From: Halichoerus grypus
Taxonomy: Eukaryota > Chordata > Mammalia > Carnivora > Phocidae
NCBI RefSeq assembly: GCF_964656455.1
Contig: NC_135714.1
Coordinates: 57,251,850 to 57,315,849, forward strand
Reading direction: 5' to 3'
DNA length: 64,000 nucleotides
Part shown: piece after piece, positions 23,690 through 35,922 of the stretch
How the letters are laid out: the number at the start of each line of letters is the position of its first letter
How positions within the stretch are numbered: the stretch's first letter is position 1
Program-made: the position numbers and the translations under genes
The notes under the pieces: model-generated
What the model was told of the DNA's origin: nothing
What the model saw: only the letters and a program-made list of their open reading frames with translations
The model's database searches: none

Positions 23690-24527
23690 TGAATGTTATC
23701 AAGCCACAAATTTGGGAAGCATTACAAAGCTCAAGGGAGATGAACAGAAAGAAAACCAGACCAAGGAAGTGAAATCCAAAGACAAAGGGAAAATTGTAGA
23801 ATCAATCATAAAGAAAAAGAAATATCACTTTCAAAGGAACAACAATGTGACTGGCAACTTGACTTCTCACTATAGATGATGAAAGTCAAAAGGCAGTGGA
23901 ATCATATTTTTAAGGTGCTAAAAGAACATATTCTATTAAAATAACCTTCAAAAGTAGGGGAAAAAAAGTTATTCTCAGATAGGTAATACTAAAATAAATA
24001 AACAGTCAAAACCATTGTCAACAGACCCACAGGAAAAGTTATACTAAAGGTCATTCTTTAAAAAAAGGAAAGTAATATCTGATGAAAACTTGTATGGAGA
24101 GGAATGAAGAGCAACAGACAAAGTGGATAAATAAAAATCAATCTTGATCTTTTTTGGAGAGGGTGTTGAAAAATATATGTAGAATTAAAACATATCACAG
24201 AAATAATCGAAATGATGGTAGGGAGAGGTAAATGGAATTAAATTGTTGTAAGATTCTAGTATTTTCTCAGAAAGTATCAAAAATTATATTAGACTATAAG
24301 TAAAGTCTGTGTGTTGTAATTTTGGCATAAACGTTAAGTGAATATAAAGGAATATTTATGTAAATAGATAATTGAAGGGGGAAATGGAATAATAAAAAAA
24401 AATACTTGAGTAATGAAAAAGAGGGCAAAAAAGTGGAGAAGGAGGAAGACAAATAGGAACAAAAAATTAAGAAAGATACCCGTATCTATCTATGGGTAGA
24501 TATAATCCCAGATATACCATTAATGAT

Positions 24528-24987
24528 TGTTCTGGGGTAGGACTGTATCTCCCAAAAAAGATATATTTAAGTCCCAAATGCTGGTACCTCTGAACATAAC
24601 CTTATTTGGAAGTAGTATCATTGCAGATGTAATCAGGTTAAGATATGATCACACTGAATTAGGATGGGCTCCAATTCAATGATCGGTGTCCTTATAAGGA
24701 GAGGTAAATTTGGATACAAACACACAGGGAGAGAACATCCTGTGAAGGTGGAAGCAGAGTTTGGAGGGATGTGTCCACAAACCAAAGAAAGCTAAGGATT
24801 CCCAGCAACATCAGAAACTGGGAGAGAGGAATGGAATGGATTCTCCCTTGGAACCCCCAGAAGGAACCAATCCTACTGACATCTAGATTTCAGATATCTA
24901 GCCTACAGACTACAGAAGAATAAATCTGTTTTTTTTAGACCCCCAGTTTGTAGTACTTTGTTATGGAAGCCCTAGGAAACGAATACA
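24528..24987 (+). mobile_element. Solo MLT1-class LTR inside L1M
   Basis: About 460 bp, TG...CA-like ends: 'tgttctggggtaggactgta' to 'gaaacgaataca'. Internal landmarks 'cttatttggaagtagtatc', 'gtgtccttataaggagag', 'cagaaggaaccaatcctac', AATAAA near 24919 and 'ccagtttgtagtactttgtt'. L1M sequence resumes in register on both sides. The 5-bp target duplication is no longer clear. Confidence 0.9.
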
Positions 24988-25066
24988 ATTACATTAAGTG
25001 GAAACTGAATATATGTTTGAATTAAAAAGCCAAGACTGTCATACTACATAAGAAAAACAAAATTTA

Positions 25067-25222
25067 AAAAGTGGCGGTATGGGGTACCTGGGTGACTTAA
25101 GTTCTGATTCTTGGTTTCGGCTCAGGTCATGATCTCTCAGGGTTGTGAGATCAAGCCCCGAGTACATTAAGATTCTCTTTCCCTCTCCCTCTGCCCCCCA
25201 CCCGCGCCAAAAGCAGCAATAT
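25067..25222 (+). mobile_element. Old CAN SINE inside L1M
   Basis: Body 25081-25208, head 'ggggtacctgggtgactta', no A-tail left. Flanks aaaagtggcggtat (25067-25080) and aaaagcagcaatat (25209-25222) match at 10 of 14, and all four differences are transitions, as expected for a decayed target-site duplication. Confidence 0.85.
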
Positions 25223-27405
25223 GCTGCTTACAAAAGACATACCTTAAATACTAAGAAAGGTTAAAAATCAAAGTATGGAAAAAGAAAATAAAGATGTAGC
25301 TCTACTAATATCAGATAAGCTAGACTTTAAAGCAAAGAGCTTACTAAAAAAAAAAAAAATTTTTTTTAAATCCAATCCATTAGGAAATACAGCAATTAAA
25401 AAATATATAGCAATTTTAAATTTACATGCAACTTATTTTATAGCTTAATAATATATAAAGCACAAATTGATAAAATTAAAATGAGAAAAAAAACCCTTTA
25501 ATCATAGTGGGTAATTTTAACACAACTAACACTAAAGAACAGATTTATAAAAACAGTACATTTCTAGATGACATGAACAACACAATTAACAAAACTGACT
25601 TGGTAACAAACAGCACTGTATCCAACAATGACAGAATTCACATTCTTTTCAAGTGATCATAGAACTTTTGTCTATTGCTGGACCATAACATTTTATGCTG
25701 GGCTATAAAGCAAGCCTGAACAGATTTCAGAGAACTGAAATCACCGGGAATTGAGCAAGAAATCAAAAGCAAAATGACAGCTAGAAATCTTCAAACATGG
25801 AAATTAAACAATATACTCATTAACCATGTGGTGAAGAAGAAATCACAGTGGAAATTTAGAAAATATTTTGAATTGAATAACAGCATATTGGAATTTGTGG
25901 GATGCACATAAGGCTGTACTTACAGGGAAAATTTATAACCTTGAATGCCTAAATTGGAAAATGAAGAAAGAGTAAACATTTACTTCCTAAATATTCATCT
26001 CAAGAAAAGGAAAAACAAATTAAGTCATTAAACTAGATAAAGTAATAGAAAAGCAGAAAAAAGTAGAAACAAACATACAATAGAAAAAAAATCAACACAG
26101 CCAAAAATTAAATCTGTGTAAAGAATGATGGATTAGAAGACTTCTACAAAAATCTTTCAGAGAGAGACAAGATACAAATCCCAAATATAAGAAATAAAAA
26201 AGGGAATACCATTAGAGATCCTTAAAAAAAAACCTGTAAAAATAAGATGAGATCACAAGCTTTATGCCAATAAACTTTATAAGAAATAAACAAATACCTT
26301 GGACAACACATTTTATTAAAAATGACACAAAAAGAAATAGAAAATGTGAATTGTATTACATCTATTAAGAAAATTGAATATGTCATTAAAAACCTATCCT
26401 GAAACTCAAAGGATTCTATGGACAAACTATGAAAATTAATAACTGAATTTAGCAAGAAAAATGAATATAAAGTCAATATAAAAATCATTTTTCTATATGC
26501 CAGAAACACACAAAATTTTTTTAAAGATAGAATTCACAATGGCATCAAAAAACATCAGATGACCAAGAATGTCTCTAACAAAAGATATGCAATACTTGTA
26601 TACTGAAAAGAATAAAATGGTATTGAGAGAAAATAAGTTCTATCTAAATAAGTAGAACAATTAACTGTGTTCAGGGCTCGGAAAGTTCATTATTATAAAG
26701 ATGCCCATTCTCGCCAAATTAATCTATAGATTCAGCACAATCCCAATAAAAATATCAGTAAGTATTCTTTTGTGAAAGCTAGCAAAAATTTTAAAAAATT
26801 GCAGGGCAATACAAAGGGTCAAAAACAGCCATGGTGATTTTAAAAATTAACACAGATTTGAAAAATTTACACCACCACATATCAAAATCTATGAGAAAGT
26901 TAAACCAGTTAAAACAGCACAACGCTAAAGCAAAGATTGACAAAGAGGCCAACAAAAAAAGAACAGAGTCCAGAACAGTCCCACAGATGTGTGATCACCC
27001 AAAATACAACACTACCATGAAATGGGAGATGAATGGCCTTTTCTGTAAATGTTGCTAAGTCAACTGGACATCCATATGTGGACAAAAATGAATCTTGAGC
27101 CATACCTCACATAAAACACAAAAAAACAAAAGCAGAGGGTTTCAAATCTAAATATGAAAGAAAAAACAGGAGAGCATTTAAATGAAAACAGAGACCAACT
27201 TCATGACTTTAAGAGGCCACAAAAACCCTATGTTAACTCCACGTAACCTATGTAAAATGGAGTTTCATACAGAAACATATAAAACTACACGTAAGAATCC
27301 ATGTTAACTATAGGAAAATTTTGCTACATTTGATTTTAGGATCTGTTCATCAAAAGACCCTATTTAAGTGAAAAGTAAGCCACAAATGTGAGCAAAGATC
27401 TTTGT

Positions 27406-27436
27406 TATATATATATATATATTTGTATATATATTT
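27406..27436. repeat. (TA)n microsatellite
   Basis: AT/TA dinucleotide run inside the L1M relic. Confidence 0.9.
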
Positions 27437-28356
27437 CTCTAAAAAAGTATTCATGTGCATAGAGAACTCCTATTCCACAAATCAATAACAAAAGCATACA
27501 CTCCAATAGAAAAGTGGATAAAACACTTAGGCAATTAACCAAAGTGTATATTCAAATGATCAATAAACATATGATAAGATGCTTAGCCTTAATAATCACA
27601 AGGAAATGTTAATAACCAGAATGAGATATCACTACACACCTCCAGAATGGCTGAAATTAAAATAATAACAACAATAACAGCAATTACAACAATACAAAGT
27701 GTTGATGAGGATGTGGAACAAGTAGATTTCTCAAACACTTTCTGTTAATAACATATACTGATGAAGCCACTCTGAAAACTGGAACTATCTAATAAAGCTG
27801 AATATGTGACACAGAAATTTCACTCCTAGGTATATACCCGCCAAAAATATATATGTATGTGCACCAAATATATGCACAAGAATGTTCATAACAGCTCTGT
27901 TTACAACAGCCCAAAATGGAAACAACCCAGTCCATTTACAATAAAATGGATAAAGAAATTGTGGTACACTCATGCAATGGAAAATTATACAGCAATAAGG
28001 ATGAGTATAACTACACACATATGGATGAATTTCATAAAAATAGCCCTGAGTAAAAGAAACCAGACACAAAAAAAACTACATACCATACGATTTTATTTAT
28101 TAAAAGTTCAAAATCAGGCAAAACTAACTTATGGTGTTTGAAGTCAAAATTGCGGTGCAGGAAGTGTCTTGGGGTGCTGACAACGCTGTAGGTCAAGTAC
28201 AAATTGTGACACATTCATGCAAAGACTCATCATTCCACAACTTAGTGAGGAATATTCTAAAATAAGCAATAGTGCCCATTTCTTCATTTCCCCAGACAGA
28301 ATGTGGTAAAAGAATCTAAAAAAAACAAATGCTTTCAAAGCCCATGGCTATGTTAG

Positions 28357-28358
<2 letters not shown>

Positions 28359-28403
<45 letters not shown>
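28359..28403. repeat. (AT)22 microsatellite
   Basis: A pure AT dinucleotide run of about 45 bases in the L1M 3'UTR region. Confidence 0.95.
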
Positions 28404-28405
<2 letters not shown>

Positions 28406-28525
28406 AAGCACATACTTTGCAAGTTATTCTGTGTATTTTTTCATTTTGACAAAATTAAAAACATGTATTTATTTAATTAAACAACTGAGTGGTAGCCTAT
28501 TTGTTCTATTGCATGTTTGGGAATA

Positions 28526-28556
28526 GCTCTCTATCTCTCTCTCTCTCTTTTTTTTG
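28526..28556. repeat. (CT)n then T-run
   Basis: 'ctctctatctctctctctct' followed by T8. Confidence 0.9.
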
Positions 28557-29584
28557 GTATAGAATTCCCTATTATTATTTTCCTGCTATGCTTTGAGTCT
28601 TCCAAGCCAAGAGTTGTTTTTAGCATTAAGCAGCTAACCCAGAGGCAAAGAAAACCAGTCACAAGAGATTATCTCCCTCAGGACTGTACTAGAATTATTA
28701 CACATATGAATTATTTAAAAATTGGATAATTTTATGTGGCAAAAAGAAGAAGAAAGTTATAAATAGAAAAGAGCAAAAGATGTCACTAATTATTAACTAG
28801 GCAATATGAAAATAAACGCTTCCATAAATAGATTTTTATATTTTTTCCTTACACTAAATTTTCTTCCACTTCTGTTTCTTCCATCCTGTCCACATTGGTG
28901 GATTATTTATTGCTATTTCAGTTATATATTTCAAGAGAATGAGGTGACTGATTATATTTTTGCATAGTTGCTTGGTTTAAAATGCCGTGAAAAGAAATTA
29001 TTTTTAAATTTGAAAGCTGTTACTATGGTATCAAAAAAAATGACAACAGAAATGACTAGCAAAGAAATACTCTAAACAACACCTTTAGTTCTAGTGATTA
29101 TAATCATTTAAGACCTCTTGCCCTTGATCCAAGCAATTACTAGCTTTAAATGAGAGTAGATATTTCTAAGAAACCCCAAAAGCTACTACCTGAGTTTTAT
29201 TGTTCTAGTTCTACATTAATGTCTTAAGAAATGCTTCCCACATCTCACAGATTACTACATGAAAGGAGATCATTGTCTATAGTCTCTGTTCTGAGCCACT
29301 GGCCCCGAAATGTTTCCTCCCACTACAGTTCTTGATTTAGACCTTCCTGGCTATCTATTTTATTACCAATTCCCCCATTTCTTTCATTCCTAGCATTATC
29401 TCACACTTCAGACTTTGTGGTAGGCACTGTCTGCCTGCCCCACAACGAGGACTCAGTAATCGGCCTCTGGCAACCTGGAGTAAATATTTCACCCTGTGAG
29501 TTAGCACACTGGCCCAGCAGGTTGCCTTTACCACAAGGAATTGCCCCTAAGCAGCTAATGCCCTTGTGGGGATTCAGTCCATTC
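28557..29584. other. Unassigned, no gene seen
   Basis: No repeat recognised. Two overlapping 61-62 codon frames on opposite strands at 29401-29605 have no domain. Confidence 0.45.
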
Positions 29585-29589
29585 AATAC

Positions 29590-29935
29590 TACAAATATTT
29601 CTTGAGGGCCTACTATGTGTCCAGCACTCTGCCAGGTGCTGAAAAAGAAAATGATGAGTAAAACAGAGTCTTGGCTCTTTGAGAGCTTTGATGGAAAAGC
29701 CAGAGCTTAAAAGAGTAAATGCACGGATACATGATCACAGACTGTAATGAGTGCTAGGAAGAGAAAGTTCGTGGTATACGAGCACTCTGAGGGCATACGA
29801 TGGTTGGCCTGCCCCAGTCTGCAGGGTCAGGAAGGGCTTCCAAGGAAGTGACATTCAGCCAAGATCTAAGGAACGATAATTAGGCAGGGAGCCATACCAG
29901 GCAGGAACTTACATAGCAGGATAAGGATAAGGGAG
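29590..29935 (-). mobile_element. L2 LINE 3' end
   Basis: Minus-strand L2: 'acaaatatttcttgagggcc', 'cagcactctgccaggtgctg', 'tttgagagctttgatgg', 'gaagggcttccaaggaagtg'. One of the better preserved L2 copies here. Confidence 0.75.
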
Positions 29936-30299
29936 GAACTTTCTTTTGGGAAATTATTAAATAATTAACCAAAGATAAGGGGATGGGGGAAAACGCTGAC
30001 ATTTTGAAAGAGAGAACTAAATTAAAATGTATCCCAGTGCAAGGATTATTTCACTGCAAAGGAGAAAACTAATCACCCTTATCTTCAATGTTGCCAAGAG
30101 TCTCTCTGTGCCTCCCAAAAAGAAACTGAAAAAGGACCCAGGGATCAGGACATGATGTGGCATGAAATTCTGTAAGGGAAAATACAGATGACAAAGGGGA
30201 AAGGTGCAAAGTTAGGTATCATTTTATATGGAGAAGCAGACAGGGTCAAAATGCCATACACCAGAGGTAGGGCGGTAATAGAAACAGGAGAGGCAAGTT
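29936..30299. other. Unassigned
   Basis: Purine-rich, nothing recognised. Confidence 0.4.
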
Positions 30300-30425
30300 T
30301 AAGGTGAACATAATATATAAACTTGCTAAATCACAATGTTGTGCAGCTGATACTAAGGTAATGTCATGTGTCAACTATACCGCCCAAATTAAAAATACAT
30401 ACATAAATAATTTTTTTAAAAAGAT
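30300..30425 (+). mobile_element. Short L1 3' end
   Basis: 'cacaatgttgtgcagctgat' and 'gtcaactataccgcccaaat', then an A-rich tail, match the last part of an L1 3'UTR; strongly 5'-truncated. Confidence 0.55.
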
Positions 30426-30794
30426 GGACATCAAAAGAGGGCCCTTAGGTAAGTCAGAGTTTGCAAGTTTTAAACACATATGCTCAAATATATGTAACAG
30501 GTTATATCAGTGCTATATACTGTTCCATATAAGTAAAACACAAAAGAATAAGCATTTGAAGTTAGAGCAATTTCATTCACAATGTCATATGCAGGGGGAA
30601 AAATATATTTACCCAGAGAAGTAGAATGACACAGCAGTTCTTTTTTCATTTGTCTCTGCTTTATATTTAAGTTGGACAGCTCCTGTGATTCACAGATATC
30701 ATCAAGAGAGTACCCAACATTAACCCCAATGCAGGCTGCACACAATTATTCCAAATTAGCCTGGACATCTGATAAACACCTGTCACCGTGGAGT
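30426..30794. other. Unassigned
   Basis: Short open frames on both strands (30304-30857), no domain and no repeat recognised. Confidence 0.4.
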
Positions 30795-31170
30795 CAGAGA
30801 GGTAAGGTGGACAGGGCGCTGGACTTGAGTCCTGACAGAATGTCTCTGAAGGCCTAAGCCACTGAACCTCTTGACAGTCTCAAACATGACAGTGCATTAG
30901 AATCACCTGGAGGGCTTATGAAAACACAGGCTGCTTGGTCCCACCCCCACACTTTCTGGCTCACTAGGTCTGGGTTGGAGCCTGAAAAGTGCATTTCTAA
31001 CCCCTTTCTAGGTGAGGCTGTTATTTCTGATTTTGAGAGTCTCTGCTCTAAGGGTATGTTTCCTTATTTGCAAAATGAGGATATTGTTGCCTCCAAGGCC
31101 CACCTCACAGAGTTATTGAATAAAATCAGTATGTCCTGTAAGGATATAAAGTGTTTCATATTTTTCTTAC
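30795..31170 (+). mobile_element. MIR split by a MER5-like element
   Basis: MIR halves at 30795-30875 ('gactt-gagtcctgac', 'ccactgaacctctt') and about 31050-31170 ('gtttccttatttgcaaaatg', 'ctcacagagttattgaat') read through as one plus-strand MIR once the middle is removed. Confidence 0.75.
30876..31049 (+). mobile_element. MER5A-like hAT element
   Basis: Ends near-palindromic: 'cagtctcaaac' at left and 'ttttgagagtct' at right. Core 'cattagaatcacctggaggg', 'ccacccccacactttctggc', 'gtctgggttggagcctg', 'gtgcatttctaac'. A non-autonomous DNA transposon relic of about 175 bp inserted into the MIR. Confidence 0.85.
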
Positions 31171-32779
31171 ATCGCGCTATGATACAAGGATGGTATCTTT
31201 GAGGGACTGAATGCCTACATTTGATTAATAAAATGAGACTATGTGAGCATAAGAGAGTAATGATCAAGTACCTACAAATTTTTCCATAGGTGGCATTCAT
31301 TTAAGTGACATAGATAAACAGGAATTCAAATACTGAAAAAGAGAGGATGACTAGGTAGGTAGGTAGTTACATAGCCAGGACTCTTAACATTATTTTACCA
31401 GATATTAAAAAATTAAAATTCTTCCAAATACTTGCAAATAACTGCTGTCCATGCCATCCCCTGAGCATTGCAGGCCCACCAAGGCATCTCAAAGGAAAAT
31501 GCCTGTCATAGCAAGGGACTGCCACCACCCTGCCCCAGCCCCTGGTCAATGCCTCTTCTGATGAGGGTGCGCCCCTGCCACACTGGCCGTTAAATGCTTT
31601 CAATATCACCCTTAGAAAGGAGAGGGGATGGGATGGTTGTTAGCTCCTTGAACACATCTTTCTAGATCATTCCATTGCAAATGGGTTCCTCCTCTGCATC
31701 ATTATCTTCCATCATATAAGAAGTTCCAGGAGACCGGGCAAGTATAATGGAGAAAGGAGAAACACCAAAGTAGAAAAGGGACTTAGGGTTATATGTTGTT
31801 GCAGAATAACTCAACTTGGGAATTGCTAAAACCTACTCAGAAAAGTCAATTTAAGTCAATTTAGAGAGGCCTAAAGGAGAAAGGACACGGCAGTCACAGA
31901 GCATGACTGGTCTACATCTGCCTCTCTGTACCAGCATTTTCCAAATCGATGTAAACTTTCCTCTGCAAATGCTACAAGTATTCCAAATTGCCATCTAGTG
32001 TGACATAATTCCATTGCAGCAGCTCTGCCACCTTGAGCAAGTTAGGTCTACAGCCTTGATATTTTGAGTGGCCTTTGACGTTGCCAAGCAGTGGACAAAA
32101 ATAAGGAATCTCTACTCTGGAGCTAGGTCAATGTGGTCTCTACTTGTGTTCAGAGAAAGGACATTTTCTCCATTATCTCAGTTCATATTTCTGAGCTCAA
32201 AAACTGTGATTCACTAACCCACAACAAAAAACTGGAAATAAGAATGAATGATTGCTCTGAATTTCTTCAAATATTTATCCCTGAATAAACTACTTCAAAC
32301 TGAGCTGACTCTTCATGCATAATCTGAGTAATGCAGAGGTGAAGAATGCATGCTTACAGTCATAAGAAACATCATTCCAGGAAATGTTTTCTAGAAAAAT
32401 TCTCTTCCATAGATGGAATTGAAATGGATCATTATGAATGATCCCATCTGAACTTATAAAAATCGCACCCATATTAAAAGATTTGTGTCTCTGACTAAAT
32501 TCCTTTTTTGGTTTCCACAAAAAATGGTAGCATTCTTTGTATCTACCCTAATTGTAGCTCCAAGACACTGGATACAATGACTAAAGCATTTAGTAAACCA
32601 TAAGGCACTGAAATGGTATATTTTCAATCAGTGTTAAGAGTCAAAATGGCTATTTTCCTTCCTGTATTCACTAGAGAATGTGGTAAGAACACTTGTGTAT
32701 TCTCTGTGATTGAGAAACAACTACTTCTAAAGGTTGGTCAACTAGTGCAGAGCAAAAGGCACATGTGTAACATTATGAA
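31171..32779. other. Unassigned, no gene seen
   Basis: About 1.6 kb without a recognised repeat. A GGTA/GTAG run is at 31354-31366. Frames at 31367-31609 and 32290-32520 show no domain. Confidence 0.45.
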
Positions 32780-33523
32780 GAAATGCTCTTCAGTTTGCAT
32801 TCCCACCACCACCACCTTTTTCTCCACATCCTCGCCAACACTTATCACTTGTTGTTTCTTGTGTAAAAAAGTTAAAAATAGAATTACCCTACGATCTAGT
32901 AATCGTACTACAGGATATTTACCCCCAAAATACAAAAACATGAATTCAAAAGGACACATGCACCCCTACATTTATTGCAGCATTATTTACAATAGCTAAA
33001 TTATGGCAACAGCCTAAGTGTCCACTGGCAGATGTATGGATAAAGAAGTGGTGCTATATGTATGTATATATGTGTGTGTGTATAATATATATATAATATA
33101 TATATGATGGAATATTACTCAGCCATAAAAAAGAATGAAATTTTCCTTTTGCAATGACATGGATGGAGCTAGAAGGTATAATGCTAAGTGAAATAAGTCA
33201 GTCAGAGAAAGACAAATACTGTATGATTTCACTCATATGCAGAATTTAAGAAACAAAACAAACAAAGAAAAAAGAGAGAGAGAGAGACAAACCAAGAAAC
33301 AGACTCTTAACTATAGAGAACAAACATGGTTACCGGAGGGGAGGTGGGCAGGGGGATGGGTGAAATAGGTGATGGGGATTAAGGAGTGCACTTGTCCTGA
33401 TGAGCACTGGGTGATGTATGGAAGTGTTGAATCACTATATCGTACACCTGAAACTAATATCACACTGTATGTTAACTATACAGGAATTAAAATTTTAAAA
33501 CTTAATAAAAAGGAAATGTTCTT
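32780..33523 (+). mobile_element. 5'-inverted L1 with TSD
   Basis: L1 ORF2-end and 3'UTR on the plus strand from about 32866 ('aaaagttaaaaatagaatta', 'ctcagccataaaaaagaatg', 'aaataagtcagtcagag', 'ggtgatggggattaagg') to an A-rich end at 33512. Positions 32793-32865 are the L1 segment just upstream but in reverse orientation. Target-site duplication gaaatgYtctt at 32780-32790 and 33513-33523. The element holds a TA/TG microsatellite (33057-33104). Confidence 0.93.
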
Positions 33524-34469
33524 AAATAGATATGGAAACTAACTAAAAAAAAAAATACAAGTAAACTTAAGAAAAAATGAGGAAATCCATAAAACACAGT
33601 ACTGTAAATAGTGAAAGTTACAAAGAAATACTACCCAGTCTGAACTATATAAAAGGATGGGTCACTATTTGGCTGTGCTCTTGGGGCATTGCATGAAATC
33701 TACAGTATCCTTTTATTGACAGAATCTTACTGTAACTTTTTAAAGCCTTCACAAATTTTCAGTGGTAATGGAAAACAGAAAAATACACTGCAAATACAGT
33801 AATAGTGCATAAATGTTAGAGTAAAATAATAAGGTGCCAAATTTGGCATTTCAGAAATATGACATATCTATTTCTAAAAGCCAGAGAGGGGAGGGAACAA
33901 GTAGGCAAATGTGGGACAACATAAAATGGGGCACATGTACAGAAAATCTGTATAAGAACACTTTAATCAGTGTTTGTTGAGCATCTTTGGCTCTTAAAAT
34001 GACAGTGTTTTTAGGATCTTCAGAGAAGAGTAAAAGGAGGAAGAGCAGATAGATACTAATGTTTTGGGGCAGAGAAGGCTCTTAGTGTGACAGTGCAAGC
34101 TTTTTAACCTAACCAAATAACTTTGTAATAACTTAAAAAATAAAAAGGCAATTCAACAAAGCAGGTGGATAATCAGGGGAAGAGTGGAGGCATAGGTGTG
34201 AACGGAATGGCTGGTCCTTTACATCTGGAGAGAAGTTTCGATTTCCACAAAATATACCTAAATGGAACTGAGCCTTGAACTGGTTGTACTCATTGGAATC
34301 ACAAATATTTGTCATTTACAAATAGAGCTCCCAAGTATTTTAAAATCGATTACAGTGAACTATGTCAGTTTTTCTGAACAATATGAATGGGCAGTTAATT
34401 ACAGATTTTTATGACCAGAATTTCCTCTCTTGAGTTGAAAATCAACATCCAAAATAATATCATTTAAAT
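33524..34469. other. Unassigned, AT-rich
   Basis: Nothing recognised. Confidence 0.45.
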
Positions 34470-34645
34470 TGATGAGAGGCAGCATGTAGTACTTAACAAG
34501 GGCTATACATTAGAAATTGGACAAAAGGGATTACCATTACTAGCTTTGTCACTTTCTAGCTATGCAAATAAGTTATTTACTCTCACTGAACTTGAGATAT
34601 TTCAGTAAAATGAGGATAACAATACAATCTATTTCATATATATCA
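34470..34645 (+). mobile_element. MIR SINE
   Basis: 'gcagcatgtagtacttaaca', 'actagctttgtcactttct', 'tcactgaacttgagatattt', 'cagtaaaatgaggataac' in MIR order. Confidence 0.75.
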
Positions 34646-34659
34646 TTCCTTTATGTATT

Positions 34660-34755
34660 AACTCACTAGACTGTAAGATCTCTGAAGAGAAGAACCAAGA
34701 CTGTTTGGTCCATCCTTATGAACTTAGTTCTCAGTATATAACAGACACGTTCTTT
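34660..34755 (+). mobile_element. L2 LINE 3' end
   Basis: 'ctagactgtaagatctctga', 'agaaccaagactgt' and 'gttctcagtatataacag' match the plus-strand L2 tail. Confidence 0.65.
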
Positions 34756-34791
34756 CTTTTCTTTTTTTTTTCTTTGGCAAATAAATTTTAA

Positions 34792-35013
34792 AAAATACTT
34801 GTAGGGGCACTTGGGTGGCTCAGTCGTTAAGCGTCTGCCTTCAGCTCAGGTCATGATCCCTGGGGCCTGGGATTGAGCCCCGCATCAGGCTCCCTACTCA
34901 GCGGGAAGCCTGCTTCTCCCTCTCCCACTCCCCCTGCTTGTGTTCCCTCTCTCACTATCTCTCTCTCTCTGTCAAATAAATAAATAAAATCTTTAAAAAA
35001 GAAAATATTTGTA
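34792..35013 (+). mobile_element. CAN SINE with TSD
   Basis: SINE 34804-35001, head 'ggggcacttgggtggctcag', 'cccactccccctgcttgtg' body, (AAATA) tail. Target-site duplication aaaataYttgta at 34792-34803 and 35002-35013 (one mismatch). Confidence 0.97.
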
Positions 35014-35922
35014 AAGCACCTAAAATATCAGGCACTATGCTAAGTGCTTGGGGAATAAAATAAAGTTATATAGCTAAGTGTTTATCAAAGTGCCTAAAAC
35101 ATGGTAAACTTAAAATGAATGTTTCTAGATGTCCAGTCCCACCTCCCCCCACCTAAGAGACTTGTGGGAGTCCAGGGTGTTCCCCAGGATTTCAGCAAAT
35201 TCCCAAGGACTAGTTAGTACTTTTTCATGGCCCCTCATTCCCTGAAGAATGTGTCCTTTACATCTCACGCTAAGATACCAAGTTCATTCCTTTCTCTGGC
35301 TCCCAAAGAAGATCCTCTTTCAACAAATATTTCGCAAGTTTAGTTACTTTCTTAAGTTTTTCAGGGCAGGGTGGCTCAGCCTTCTATCCTTTCAATGTAC
35401 CCAACCTCCTCAGTGGTCCTCCTTGTCTTCCTTTTCTGGGGCCCCAAGCAAATTCATCTTTTTTTCTCAAATGGGAATCCTGCTTACATACAAGTCCAGT
35501 ATGATTTCATCTTCTGACCCAAGCAGGCTTCTGTATCTTTTTTCCAACAAAGGCTGATCCCTTCCTAAAAGAGAATTCTCAAATCATGTAATAAATAATA
35601 TAATATAATATAATATAATATAATATAATATAATAATAATGCTTTCACCACCTAGTTATATTACCTACTATTTTTATAATTATATCATCATCATTAGCAG
35701 AAACTTCCATTTCTAATTCTGAATAGAACCACATGAAGCCATCTTAGATGGGCTATTAATAGTAAGTCTGAGGTCCTATGCAAAAGGCAGCTTTCATTAT
35801 ATACTGCTAAAATATAAGTGCTCTTTCATATAACTGTATATGACATCTCCAAACCATCGTCAGCATGATTTGGAATTTATATTTGCAGTCACAGAAGTCG
35901 CAATAACTAACGCTACACCAAC
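35014..35922. other. L2 scraps, then unassigned
   Basis: Positions 35014-35060 ('tcaggcactatgctaagtgc') look like a minus-strand L2 end into which the preceding SINE inserted. The rest, including a 102-codon frame at 35249-35557, is unrecognised. Confidence 0.5.
35590..35640. repeat. (AATAT)n pentanucleotide repeat
   Basis: About eight to ten units of a TAATA/ATAAT pentanucleotide, ending in TAA triplets. Confidence 0.95.

Larger units (their letters stand above)
23690..28470 (+). mobile_element. Long old L1M relic, ORF1 end to 3'UTR
   Basis: Plus-strand L1M segments in correct order: ORF1 end and ORF1-ORF2 spacer (23690-24527, 'gaatgaagagcaacagac'); endonuclease region (25223-25900, 'ctctactaatatcagataag', 'cacattcttttcaagtg'); RT region with an internal deletion (25900-26830); ORF2 3' part (26830-28070, 'caactggacatccatatgtg', 'acagcaataaggatgag'); 3'UTR to about 28470. 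An MLT1 LTR and an old SINE sit inside it. All frames are broken. Confidence 0.8.

Noticed and set aside
25346..25367. A14-T8 palindrome as a terminator or hairpin element
   Set aside because: A chance homopolymer junction inside the L1M relic; rho-independent terminators are not relevant in this genome.
32613..32999. 128-codon frame
   Set aside because: Crosses the inversion junction of an L1 insertion; frame is incidental.
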